This document shows positions 14,367-21,769 of a stretch of 30,923 bases of DNA, piece by piece. The stretch comes from a virus: positions 1 to 30,923 of IMG/VR virus record IMGVR_UViG_3300025102_000165. One strand, given 5' to 3'. Each line of letters begins with the position of its first letter. Position 1 is the first letter of the stretch. The translations under genes and the position numbers were made by a program. The notes beneath the pieces were generated by a model. The model saw only the letters and a program-made list of their open reading frames with translations, did not search any database and was not told where the DNA came from.

Positions 14367-14570
14367 TTAACCCTTATTTTGAGGGGTCCACTCTTCAAGG
14401 CCATTCTGTAAAGCGGTCACCGCAGCGACGGCCCCAGCAACAAGTGCGTTAGTTAAGACATCCATCTCAACCATACCAGTACCTGATGCGGTAAGAATAC
14501 CTAGAAAAGCCTGGATAAAAGTCCTTAGGGTTCTAATCCCGACCTTTATAGCCCAATCTTTAAAATCCAT
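14367..14570 (-). CDS. holin
   Basis: 67 residues with a layout like actinophage r1t-type holins: a short charged N-terminus (MDFKDWAIKVGIRTLRTF), a first hydrophobic segment (IQAFLGILTASG), a turn with EMDV, a second helix (LTNALVAGAVAAVTALQNGL) and a polar tail. It would form membrane holes that time lysis. It lies 9 bp after the cell-wall enzyme gene at 14579, supporting a lysis-cassette role. Confidence 0.75.
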   Translation of the reverse strand: MDFKDWAIKVGIRTLRTFIQAFLGILTASGTGMVEMDVLTNALVAGAVAAVTALQNGLEEWTPQNKG

Positions 14571-14578
14571 TTTTACTC

Positions 14579-15322
14579 CTAAGCGTGTTTTGATAGAGCA
14601 ATAGCGGTCATAAAGTCGATTGAGCCAGACGGGTCCAAGTTGTTATCGCTTTGAAAGGACTTAACGGCCTCCTCAGTCTCGCCACCAAAGTCAGAGTCAG
14701 CTCCAAACTTAGGCATACAAGCAGCGTCCCATTTAAGCAGTAACTCCTGCAAAAATTTAACATTTAAACCATTATCACCTTTAGACAACAGATGCTCCTT
14801 TTTTTCAATTTTAATTTTACTACTTGCAGCAGGAGTCGAAACTTGGCCTAGATTAGAGTATTTAATTGTGACTTTTTCGCCAGCAAGCAAAGCGTCCCGG
14901 ACTTTAGGATAAAGAGCCTCATAAGCGGCACGGGATCTACCAATAAAGCCGTCCTCGTTTTTATCCAGGTCGGCCTGAGTTTGGCCAACAAGCAGACAGC
15001 CCAGGGTGTCAAATTGGTCATTCCCGGGATGGATTAATATAAATTGGAACCCAGGCACCGATTGCAGCCAAAGCATGCCTTGATGCCAACCAGGACCAAA
15101 ACCATCCTTTGCATCATAGTGCTTTTTAGTACGGTCATGAAAACCGCCAACGGTTCTTAATTTTATTTCATACTCGCCAAGTGGAATAGCGGTCTCGCCG
15201 TAGACTTTAGGACCGTCCCGAACTTCATCCTCCAGGGTAAAACACTCCCGGACACCATCAATAAACATCTCGCCATTTGTGGCATCGGAACCAAACTGAG
15301 TTCTTTTTACTTCAAGTAACAT
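14579..15322 (-). CDS. endolysin-like protein: DUF5675 catalytic domain plus peptidoglycan-binding domain
   Basis: 247 residues. The N-terminal ~150 residues match the DUF5675 fold as I recall it: FTLEDEVRDGPKVYGETAIP, then LIHPGN with His 98 and DTLGCLLVGQ with Cys 109, resembling the His/Cys pair of L,D-transpeptidase-like enzymes. Residues ~175-245 are a PG_binding_1-type repeat (LLSKGDNGLNVKFLQELL, ETEEAVKSFQSDNNLDPSG). The pairing with a holin suggests a cell-wall lysis enzyme, though the chemistry of DUF5675 is not established to my knowledge. An unusually AT-rich upstream stretch contains the perfect palindrome ACACTTAAAGTGT (15337-15349). Confidence 0.75.
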   Translation of the reverse strand: MLLEVKRTQFGSDATNGEMFIDGVRECFTLEDEVRDGPKVYGETAIPLGEYEIKLRTVGGFHDRTKKHYDAKDGFGPGWHQGMLWLQSVPGFQFILIHPGNDQFDTLGCLLVGQTQADLDKNEDGFIGRSRAAYEALYPKVRDALLAGEKVTIKYSNLGQVSTPAASSKIKIEKKEHLLSKGDNGLNVKFLQELLLKWDAACMPKFGADSDFGGETEEAVKSFQSDNNLDPSGSIDFMTAIALSKHA

Positions 15323-15370
15323 ATAATTATTTTATTACACTTAAAGTGTTAATTTTATGGCCTATTGATT

Positions 15371-16096
15371 TTAATATTCATAAATTGATTTCCAATTATC
15401 TTGATGAAATCTATTAATTTTTTGATATTCAATTTCTTTCTCTTCACCAGGAGTCATTGACCTTACAATTATATTATCTTTTTCTGTCCTTCTTTTGATT
15501 GGTACAATATGGACTAAAGGGTCCCCGGCTTTAACAATAAAGCTGCCTTTGCCTTTAATTTCATTATAAAATTCAAATGGAAAATTAGTCTCATGCCAAT
15601 AATCGCTTTCAACTATTCCAGGTAAAAATCTTATGTTTTTTCTAAACATATAAAACGGGTCACTGAAATATAATGAATAACCCTCTGAAACTTTAAAATA
15701 GTATGGACTTGTTAACTTTAAAGCACCAACACGACCCTCAATGTTAAGGTCCATGTGCTCAGTTTGAAATGAATTGTGAGGTTCTAAATAATTTTTTATT
15801 GGAACTTCAGTAGCTTTACGAATAGGCATATCATACTCGAACGTGTCGACGTCCCATCTAAAATAAATATCAGACCACGCCGGAATTATTATGCCTTCAT
15901 TAATTACGTTTCTAATTGCTGGACATTTCTTAGCGTGATTATTTCCGCTTTTAAAATAAAATTCAGTATCCTGTCTTGATTTAGTTATTTTTATTTTTTT
16001 ATACCAATCAGGCAGGAATTTATTTGCTGCTTTTGGTGGATATTTTTCAATTAACTTTGAAAGTTTTTCATCTCTAATTAATAATTCAATTTTCAT
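15371..16096 (-). CDS. hypothetical protein, paralogue of 16086-16811
   Basis: 241 residues. No signal peptide or membrane segment. Seen: PDWYKKI near residue 30, KKCPAIRNVINEGIIIPAWS (about 56-75), DIYFRWD, a KLTSPYYF block and YSLYFSDPFYMFRK followed by LPGIVESDYW. Similar patterns (KKC..., a G-I-I-P-x-W-x-D motif) occur in uncharacterised marine phage proteins; this is from memory. The neighbour at 16086 has the same length and block order. The pair is clearly more AT-rich than its neighbours, which suggests acquisition by transfer. Function unknown; position beside fibre genes hints at virion decoration or host-surface modification. Confidence 0.65.
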   Translation of the reverse strand: MKIELLIRDEKLSKLIEKYPPKAANKFLPDWYKKIKITKSRQDTEFYFKSGNNHAKKCPAIRNVINEGIIIPAWSDIYFRWDVDTFEYDMPIRKATEVPIKNYLEPHNSFQTEHMDLNIEGRVGALKLTSPYYFKVSEGYSLYFSDPFYMFRKNIRFLPGIVESDYWHETNFPFEFYNEIKGKGSFIVKAGDPLVHIVPIKRRTEKDNIIVRSMTPGEEKEIEYQKINRFHQDNWKSIYEY

Positions 16097-16811
16097 TTTT
16101 TCGTACCCGGATGTACCTGTTTTTTTTGTAACTTAACAATTTTGTCATTTTTTGATTATATTCATCTTTTTGTTTTTGATTTGCAACTTCAATTCTAACG
16201 TCATCAGCGTCAGGAAAAAATAACTGCATTGCACCATCTCCATTTAAAAGTTTTAAATTTCTTTCATACGGCTCAATCATTACATTAAGCTGTGGAACAT
16301 ATTTACAATCGTACATACCAGGAACTACCTCGTAAGCTCTTTGATATTCATAAAATGGATTTAGCAACATCATACGGTTGCTTACATCACTTGAAATAAA
16401 AAATGGTGCTTTTAATTTTACTGCCGTTAAAGTTACAATTTTTTCTAATGCTTTTGATGGAACATAGTCATAATATTTATAACTTTCAAAGTGTGAACCA
16501 GCATTAGAGTCAACAGCTCCATGAGTGCTTATGCTCACATCATAGTCATATTTATTTATGTCATAATTAATATTTATATCTGCCCACCATTTAAGCAGAA
16601 AAGTGTCATCCAAAAATTCATAAATGCCACCGCAACCCTTGAAAGTTTTGTAATTTATTTCGTGACCTTGAGTAATTTCATTTTTTGGTGCGTGAAGTGG
16701 AATATCTTTAAACCAACTAGGCCTGCAATTTTTATAAGGTTCAACAACTTTATTGTCTAATAAAAATTGTTCATCAGCAAAAATATAAACAATATTTTTC
16801 TTTTTAAACAT
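16086..16811 (-). CDS. hypothetical protein, paralogue of 15371-16096
   Basis: 241 residues overlapping the downstream paralogue by 11 bp. Matching blocks in the same order: RPSWFKDIP (PDWYKKI in the other), KTFKGCGGIYEFLDDTFLLK (the KKCPAIRN region), WADININYD (WSDIYFRWD), VKLKAPFFISS (LKLTSPYYFKV) and LLNPFYEYQRAYEVVPGMYD (FSDPFYMFRK...LPGIV). A local duplication followed by strong divergence fits best. The 55-bp gap after 16811 is almost pure A/T. Function unknown. Confidence 0.65.
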   Translation of the reverse strand: MFKKKNIVYIFADEQFLLDNKVVEPYKNCRPSWFKDIPLHAPKNEITQGHEINYKTFKGCGGIYEFLDDTFLLKWWADININYDINKYDYDVSISTHGAVDSNAGSHFESYKYYDYVPSKALEKIVTLTAVKLKAPFFISSDVSNRMMLLNPFYEYQRAYEVVPGMYDCKYVPQLNVMIEPYERNLKLLNGDGAMQLFFPDADDVRIEVANQKQKDEYNQKMTKLLSYKKNRYIRVRKNEN

Positions 16812-16866
16812 TTAAATATTTTAATAATTAAAATTTAAAAAAAAAATTAATTTTTAAAAAATTGTT

Positions 16867-17235
16867 TTATCCGCCACCGGAACCGTTATCGACCCATTCA
16901 TTAGTTTCAGGCAAAAACGACCATTGACCCGGAGTGCCGTCAGCATTTTCATACTCGCCCGTTGGATGATTATCTAAAGGTGGTATATATTTCTCTTTAC
17001 CATTATCCCAGGTAAAATCAGACCTTGGACTTTGAGGCAACCATCGACTATTCGGTTCGTCATACCACCAACCAATACCACCGTCACCAAACTCAAGATC
17101 GGCGTTTAAATTTTTTAATTCAACAATTTCTAAAGAATCATCTAAATCATTTGTGTTAGTAGCTAAAAGAACTTTAATAATAACTTTTACATTATCATCA
17201 TCAGTTTCAACAATTCCGTATTCTTTTAAAGACAT
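16867..17235 (-). CDS. fibre-associated protein, tryptophan/proline-rich C-terminus
   Basis: 122 residues. The N-terminus (YGIVETDDDNVKVIIKVLLA) is a beta-strand region; the second half is rich in W, P, N and D (GWWYDEPNSRWLPQSP, DFTWDNGKEKYIPP). Such short aromatic modules accompany tail-fibre genes in several phage groups and may attach or chaperone the fibre. It overlaps the glycine-rich adhesin gene by 1 bp, so they are made together. Family not firmly identified. Confidence 0.55.
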   Translation of the reverse strand: MSLKEYGIVETDDDNVKVIIKVLLATNTNDLDDSLEIVELKNLNADLEFGDGGIGWWYDEPNSRWLPQSPRSDFTWDNGKEKYIPPLDNHPTGEYENADGTPGQWSFLPETNEWVDNGSGGG

Positions 17236-18029
17236 TACAATTCAAACCTTAAAATTACTGCTCCCGGCTTACCAGCTGAACCGGACATAGAGCCATGACC
17301 ATAAGTGTTATTTAAATCACTTGTTTGTGAACCACGTCCCGGTGCTCCACTTGAATACTCCTTACTTGAACCAGAAATATTATAACTTTTACCTGTACCT
17401 CTGCCACCTGAGCCACCTGATGAGCCACCATTACCTGCACCACCGCCTCCAGCTCCGCCATTATTATTACCCCAGCCAGTACCACCACCATGACCATATC
17501 CTGTACCGCCTGTGTTAGTTCCTAAATTATTTTGTGTAGCATTTCCGCCACCTTTACCACCACAACAAGAACGACCACCGCCACCGCCACCTGAGCCACC
17601 ACTAGCACCAGACGAATTACCAGCACCAGCACGCCCACCACCTTTACAAGTTAAACCGTCAAATGTTGTATCGCCGCCGTTATTTCCAACTGCCCAATCA
17701 CCGTAAGAACTAACACCGTTACCACCAGCTCCAATAGTTATAGATTTTGTACCGCTTGTAATTGTTCTGGACGCTTGATAAAACAAACCACCAGCACCGC
17801 CGCCGCCGCCTTGGTTTGGACTTGAGTAACCCGCACCACCCGCACCGCCGCCAGCCATAGCTAATACTTCGGCACTTATGTCACCGCCGTCAATTACAAT
17901 ATTTCCGGATCCCGTGATTGTCATGACTGTAAAATTACCGTCAGTATTTGTAGTTCCAGTAGCATTACCAAACTCAACAGATGTACTCACACCGCCACCA
18001 AAAACAAAACGTGCAGCACCAAATGGCAT
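17235..18029 (-). CDS. glycine-rich receptor-binding adhesin
   Basis: 264 residues. After a short N-terminus, residues ~40-250 carry long Gly/Ser/Asn runs (AMAGGGAGGAGYSSPNQGGG, GYGHGGGTGWGNNNGG) broken by short strands, ending GKPGAVILRFEL. This matches the Gly-rich domains of phage fibre tips, which fold as stacked polyglycine helices and display variable loops to the host receptor, as in the T-even gp38 adhesin class. It sits next to the tail-fibre gene at 18039. Likely the host-range determinant. Confidence 0.75.
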   Translation of the reverse strand: MPFGAARFVFGGGVSTSVEFGNATGTTNTDGNFTVMTITGSGNIVIDGGDISAEVLAMAGGGAGGAGYSSPNQGGGGGAGGLFYQASRTITSGTKSITIGAGGNGVSSYGDWAVGNNGGDTTFDGLTCKGGGRAGAGNSSGASGGSGGGGGGRSCCGGKGGGNATQNNLGTNTGGTGYGHGGGTGWGNNNGGAGGGGAGNGGSSGGSGGRGTGKSYNISGSSKEYSSGAPGRGSQTSDLNNTYGHGSMSGSAGKPGAVILRFEL

Positions 18030-18038
18030 AATTACTCC

Positions 18039-19271
18039 TTAGCTAAAATCAAGCAATGCATTAATTAATGGGGTACCAGCGTCAAAAAATAAAAACGTTA
18101 CAAGGTCGACATCGTTAGCACCCGTAGACAACGTAAGGCCACCTCCGCCAGCAGTTAAACCAGTTACATTACCGCCACCGTTAACCGTTATGGCATTTAT
18201 AGCCATTGTTCTAGAACCAGTACCATCTTGAGTGGCTTTCAAAGTAAAAGATGAAGTGCCATTTGCCGGCACGTTCGTAAAATCAATATCAGTAACATTA
18301 TGTGCCAAGGTTACGCTTCCTGTGTTTCCGTTTGCAAGATTTATAGATAAAGTAGTTCCAGAAGTTACCGCAACATCTGTCTCTGCGTAATCTTTAAATA
18401 ATACTTTTGATAATTCATTATCACTTAAATCAGTTGCACCTCTGATAGTTCCACCATCAACAGAAAAACCGCCAGCCGTCAATTGTGAATCACCGCCCAT
18501 ACCTGAATGGCTTGTACAATAAATATATAAACGTTCTGGCGTGTCAGCTTTTACTTCAATTTGAGTATAAGCTCCAGTATTTCCAGGTGTTCCATTTGTT
18601 GTGACATTATCGGTGTACTCACTGCCAGATGCGTGAGAGCCATCTTTTGTGATACTAAATCTTAAAGGATGAGTTGCATTAGATGCATTTGACTGGTCAA
18701 AACGATATTTAAAACCCGTAGTTAGATTTATTACTTGGTCCTGAGCTCCTTCTAAATAAAATTCATTTTGTGAGCCTGACCCATTATCAGCAACGGTCAC
18801 CGCAATGTCTGTCCTTATTGCAGTAGTTCCACCAGTTATAGCATCGAGTGCAACCTGAGTGGCATTAGAAACCGGCAAATCATTTAAAGTTGTTTTTTTA
18901 ACAGCATTTGAGGCACTAACATCAGCAATTAAAATCTCGTCACCAGTTACAGGAGTGGCAGAACTCGCAGAATTTATATCAACGTTAAGAGTTACGGCAC
19001 CAGTTGCACCACCACCGCTCAAAGCAGTTCCAGCACTAACAGCCGTAATATCCCCCTCGCCAACAAAATTATTCCAGGCTGACGAATAATAAAATTGCAG
19101 CATTGATGAATCGAGTAAAAAACACGCCTGACCATCTACAGGACTTGAAATCTGAGCATCTCGAGTCGTGCTATTTGAAAATATAGCCACACTTTGCTCC
19201 ATTAAATAATCGTTAACATCAGCAGCAGTAAGAACCTCAGACACGTTGAAAACTTTGAAACCATTAGCCAT
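18039..19271 (-). CDS. tail fibre protein
   Basis: 410 residues. The N-terminal ~70 residues (NGFKVFNVSEVLTAADVNDY, LMEQSVAIFSNSTTRDAQIS) match a virion-attachment module common in fibre proteins of phages of aquatic bacteria. Then come repeated beta-strand and Ser/Thr/Gly-rich segments (ITAVSAGTALSGGGATGAVT) as in trimeric fibres. The C-terminus repeats TVNGGGNVTGLT-type strands. It is the first gene of the fibre block and starts without a ribosome site, 7 nt behind a TATAAT box, so it is probably leaderless. Confidence 0.75.
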   Translation of the reverse strand: MANGFKVFNVSEVLTAADVNDYLMEQSVAIFSNSTTRDAQISSPVDGQACFLLDSSMLQFYYSSAWNNFVGEGDITAVSAGTALSGGGATGAVTLNVDINSASSATPVTGDEILIADVSASNAVKKTTLNDLPVSNATQVALDAITGGTTAIRTDIAVTVADNGSGSQNEFYLEGAQDQVINLTTGFKYRFDQSNASNATHPLRFSITKDGSHASGSEYTDNVTTNGTPGNTGAYTQIEVKADTPERLYIYCTSHSGMGGDSQLTAGGFSVDGGTIRGATDLSDNELSKVLFKDYAETDVAVTSGTTLSINLANGNTGSVTLAHNVTDIDFTNVPANGTSSFTLKATQDGTGSRTMAINAITVNGGGNVTGLTAGGGGLTLSTGANDVDLVTFLFFDAGTPLINALLDFS

Positions 19272-19278
19272 AGAAAAA

Positions 19279-19307
19279 ATTATAAAGCAAAAACAAGGGA
19301 TCTAAAA
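19279..19307 (-). promoter_or_regulatory. leaderless promoter of the fibre operon with an embedded TAGATCCC site
   Basis: Minus strand TATAAT (19279-19284) lies 7 nt before the ATG at 19271, so the predicted start is the ATG itself. TAGATCCC (19297-19304) sits 12 bp upstream of the -10 box and overlaps a weak -35 (TTTTAG, 19302-19307). No ribosome site precedes the gene. Confidence 0.55.
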
Positions 19308-19342
19308 CTTTATGGCCTAGAAAAGAAAAAACAAAAATAAAC

Positions 19343-19409
19343 AGGCCACTGTAAGCCATTCTAAGCGATTTTTATAAAGAACAGGCCTAGTAGTGCCAGG
19401 ACCAAAAGC
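19343..19409. repeat. intergenic repeat copy D
   Basis: AGGCCACTGTAAGCC, TCTAAGCG, an AT-rich centre with TTTATAAA, AGGCCTAGTAGTGCC. It is the best reference for the four-copy family. The minus-strand sequence TGGCAC, 16 bp, TATAAA could serve as a leftward promoter for the fibre operon. Confidence 0.6.
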
Positions 19410-19419
19410 CCAAAGAATA

Positions 19420-19518
19420 AGGACAAACTCCCGGTGGGTTGTGATGCAAGCTGCAATGACGCTCCGGGAGTTCCTGAATACGGTTAGCATAAAGGAGTTG
19501 TCCTATCGGTTGCCCGAT
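19420..19518. other. structured non-coding segment with mutually exclusive stems
   Basis: AACTCCCGG (19426-19434) is perfectly complementary to CCGGGAGTT (19464-19472). The overlapping segment AGGACAAACTCC (19420-19431) instead pairs with GGAGTTGTCCT (19494-19504), with one bulge. A third hairpin, ATCGG-TTGC-CCGAT, is at 19505-19518. It lies in the 260-bp gap between a tube-like gene and the fibre promoter. A regulatory RNA, attenuator or protein-binding DNA structure is possible. It has no tRNA cloverleaf. Confidence 0.5.
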
Positions 19519-19532
19519 AATTTATGAATTAA

Positions 19533-20264
19533 TTATACTATCCCAACAGTTATAAAACATTTAAAGGACGGGTTGGTCCCGGAAATAGTGTAATTAATTC
19601 TAAAGTAATCATCGGTTATAGCACCAGCAACACTTGAATATTGAGCTCCAACTGCCGTAAAGTTAGTTAAAGTTATTCGGTCAGTTGCAGAAGTGAATCC
19701 TGAATTATCATCGCTTTGAACTTTTAGAGCAAGAGTAGGAGTTGAAGTACCAGAGATAGAAACCACATGAGCAGCAACATATAAAGACTTGCCCGCAGCA
19801 ACAGCTCCAAGTTGGCGGCCCGTTGAATTTCCAGTGGCGGTCAAATTAGCAGAATCATCTACCATTATGGTGCCTTTTACAGCACGGTCAGAACTATTTG
19901 AATTATTAATTGAGAACGGCATAACATCGCCAACAGCTCCACCAATTTGATAAGAGAACTGCCTGGACTTTAAAAAATAAGCATTGTCACCAGCAGATGA
20001 AGTAGCAGAAACCGTGCCAATTAGTTCAGCACCAGCAGATACACCAAGCAAAGCGTCAGGCTTGTCAGTACCAGCCTCAAAAAAACCATTTGCAGATAAA
20101 GTCGCGTCAGACAAACCCGCAGCTTTAGATCTAAAGCCGCCTGAATTTATAGGAGTAACATCGACCTCATCAGCAGATAAATCCAAGGTCATTGATTGCG
20201 TGTGGCTTGATAAATCAAAACCACCTAAAAATAAACGGCCATCAGTTAAGACAAAAGTCGCCAT
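19533..20264 (-). CDS. second tail-tube-like protein with C-terminal extension
   Basis: 243 residues. Residues 1-60 parallel the tube protein at 10473: MATFV(L/F)TD, SxxSxTLDxSxxExDxTxxx, FRSKAAGLSDAT, and later GGAVGDV. The extra C-terminal ~100 residues form another beta domain (SLYVAAHVVSISGTSTPTLA). It sits at the classical tail-tube position directly after the head-completion genes. It could be the main tube protein, a minority tube or tail-tip subunit, or a decoration protein. I read two tube-fold paralogues, not a duplicate gene error, because they differ clearly. Confidence 0.7.
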   Translation of the reverse strand: MATFVLTDGRLFLGGFDLSSHTQSMTLDLSADEVDVTPINSGGFRSKAAGLSDATLSANGFFEAGTDKPDALLGVSAGAELIGTVSATSSAGDNAYFLKSRQFSYQIGGAVGDVMPFSINNSNSSDRAVKGTIMVDDSANLTATGNSTGRQLGAVAAGKSLYVAAHVVSISGTSTPTLALKVQSDDNSGFTSATDRITLTNFTAVGAQYSSVAGAITDDYFRINYTISGTNPSFKCFITVGIV

Positions 20265-20339
20265 TTACCTGCGGCCCTTCTTTCCTTTACCGCCCATGCC
20301 GTATTTTTTACCACTTGTGTATTTTTTACCTTTAGGCAT
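20265..20339 (-). CDS. tiny basic peptide
   Basis: 24 residues, MPKGKKYTSGKKYGMGGKGK then KGRR, made almost only of K, G, R and Y. It fits exactly between two genes: its ATG overlaps the preceding TAA (TAATG) and its own TAA abuts the next ATG. That tight fit and extreme composition argue for a real gene. A nucleic-acid-binding or internal virion peptide is possible; no family recognised. Confidence 0.6.
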   Translation of the reverse strand: MPKGKKYTSGKKYGMGGKGKKGRR

Positions 20340-20494
20340 TACTTAGCTCCTTTTTTATTTTTTGGTTCTTTTTTAACCTTTTCAATATGACCACCAGCGA
20401 TAAGAGAATCAGCAACAGCCTCATCATTTATTTCAATGACCTCTCCAGGCTTAGCGTCGTTTATTTTTTTATTACCAACAATTTTAAATTTCAT
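20339..20494 (-). CDS. small head-tail region protein
   Basis: 51 residues, MKFKIVGNKKINDAKPGEVI at the start, then NDEAVADSLIAGGHIEKV and a lysine-rich tail. The pattern of a GEVIEI strand, a helix and a second strand resembles the short proteins found beside head-tail connectors. It overlaps both neighbours by 1-3 bp (TAATG-type junctions). Confidence 0.65.
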   Translation of the reverse strand: MKFKIVGNKKINDAKPGEVIEINDEAVADSLIAGGHIEKVKKEPKNKKGAK

Positions 20495-20916
20495 TAACTT
20501 GACCCCTTAGTATAAACAGTAATGCCGAGTCTAGCCCCGATGGACTCAACGCCATTGACTGCATAAGTGCCTCCATAATCACTCATTGTAGTGACAACAG
20601 CAGAAGTGTCAGATTGGCCTAGGCTTGAATTATTAAAGATAGCCTGACGAATTGAGTTTGACCCGGAACCATTTATAAAAGCATCCAATTGATTTTGACC
20701 GGACCTGGAATCAGCACGAGAAACTACAACAAGTAAATCAAATTCATAACGGTCAGTACCACGAGCCATAGCCTCGGTAAAATTTATAGAAGTAGGAAGT
20801 AGAACAGCAGCAGGAACATTGACCATGTCATCAACGGTGTCATAGACACGAATCCCGGAAACATTATCGCCGATAGTTGTTTTTAAAGCGGTGCGGATAG
20901 TTGAAAAGCTGGCCAT
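20494..20916 (-). CDS. tail terminator / head-tail joining protein
   Basis: 140 residues. ASFSTIRTALKTTIGDNVSG, then VNVPAAVLLPTSINF, a central FDLLVVVSRADSRSGQNQLD, and a C-terminal GARLGITVYT strand. This alpha-beta pattern (helix, strand, YEFDLLVVV, helix, strand) is that of siphovirus tail terminator proteins, which cap the tail tube. It lies between the adaptor gene and the tube-like gene, and overlaps the adaptor by 1 bp. Confidence 0.7.
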   Translation of the reverse strand: MASFSTIRTALKTTIGDNVSGIRVYDTVDDMVNVPAAVLLPTSINFTEAMARGTDRYEFDLLVVVSRADSRSGQNQLDAFINGSGSNSIRQAIFNNSSLGQSDTSAVVTTMSDYGGTYAVNGVESIGARLGITVYTKGSS

Positions 20917-21542
20917 TAAGCCAACCCAAAAGAATCCCCGCGACGGTAAGGGTCAAGCATTCTAGTTATTTGTCGATTTTGACGAACAGCCAAAACACCA
21001 AACTCACCAACACCAGCAATGCCCAGGGGAGTGTTTCGCATTGCAAAGTTTTCACTGCTAAGCATCAAACAGGCCTGACGGACTGGTTCAGGCACAGCAG
21101 CAAAACCCCACTTTGCAGTTACTTGAATTCTAGGTCGATTATTTGACGCAACAGTTGGAAACTCGTGAGGCCCATTGGTTAGCAATTCAATATGAGTAAA
21201 ACCAAGGCCGGCAATTCCAAAAGCCTCAGCATTTAACGGATACAAAATATAGTCTGATGCAGCAACAGTGGTGTCATAAGTCCCATCATCAGAATCATCA
21301 TACTTGAGAACCAAACCAGTGGCAGTTGAAATATCATCAACGGTAACCTTATAAGGGTTAGTAGATCTATAGACTTTCGCAGAAGTTCCACCATCAGCGT
21401 AAAATTTACGACCGCAATATGCGTCGATTTGACGACTTGCAGAATTAACAGCATCCTCCAACTCAGCGTCGTCATTTGAGTCGGCAATATTAACAAAAGC
21501 CTTTAATTCACTTAAGGCACAATACCCATTTGTTATAGCCAT
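20916..21542 (-). CDS. head-tail connector (adaptor) protein
   Basis: 208 residues. The N-terminal segment (GYCALSELKAFVNIADSNDD, AELEDAVNSASRQIDAYCGR) is the classical start of gp6-like or adaptor-type connectors: a helical region with RQIDxYCGRxF. The later parts are beta strands and a C-terminal PVRQACLMLSSENFAM helix. It forms the ring between portal and tail. It is the first head-completion gene after the capsid block. Confidence 0.8.
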   Translation of the reverse strand: MAITNGYCALSELKAFVNIADSNDDAELEDAVNSASRQIDAYCGRKFYADGGTSAKVYRSTNPYKVTVDDISTATGLVLKYDDSDDGTYDTTVAASDYILYPLNAEAFGIAGLGFTHIELLTNGPHEFPTVASNNRPRIQVTAKWGFAAVPEPVRQACLMLSSENFAMRNTPLGIAGVGEFGVLAVRQNRQITRMLDPYRRGDSFGLA

Positions 21543-21545
21543 TTT

Positions 21546-21752
21546 TTATTTTTTCGGTTTTGATTTTGTCGCTGGCTTTTTCTTTGCAGCAGTTTCAGCC
21601 TTTGGTTTGGCCGCAGCAGTTTCAGGAACTCCAGCATCAGCTAGAACTTTTTTAACAGCAGCTGCACGCTTGGTCATTTTTTTTATTTTATAACCATGCA
21701 GCTCATCCTTTAAAGCAGCAATTTCATCTTTTGAAAGTTTAAATTTCGCCAT
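21546..21752 (-). CDS. small lysine/alanine-rich protein
   Basis: 68 residues, beginning MAKFKLSKDEIAALKDELHG, with a helical first half and a low-complexity tail of K, A, P and T. An AAGGAG ribosome site precedes the ATG. Such short Lys/Ala-rich proteins commonly follow the capsid gene and may be disordered DNA-binding or head-associated factors. No family recognised. Confidence 0.6.
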   Translation of the reverse strand: MAKFKLSKDEIAALKDELHGYKIKKMTKRAAAVKKVLADAGVPETAAAKPKAETAAKKKPATKSKPKK

Positions 21753-21769
21753 TTTTAACTCCTTTTTAA

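Noticed and set aside
17881-17940. GGATCCCG near 17908 as a further octamer copy
   Set aside because: It has GGATCCC, not TAGATCCC; the first two bases differ.
19420-19518. Possible tRNA gene
   Set aside because: No T-loop GTTCRANTC, no 7-bp acceptor with CCA context, and the stems do not form a cloverleaf.
20121-21370. TAGATCTA palindromes (20127, 21362) as octamer sites
   Set aside because: They lack the CCC end and are symmetric BglII-like hexamers, expected by chance.
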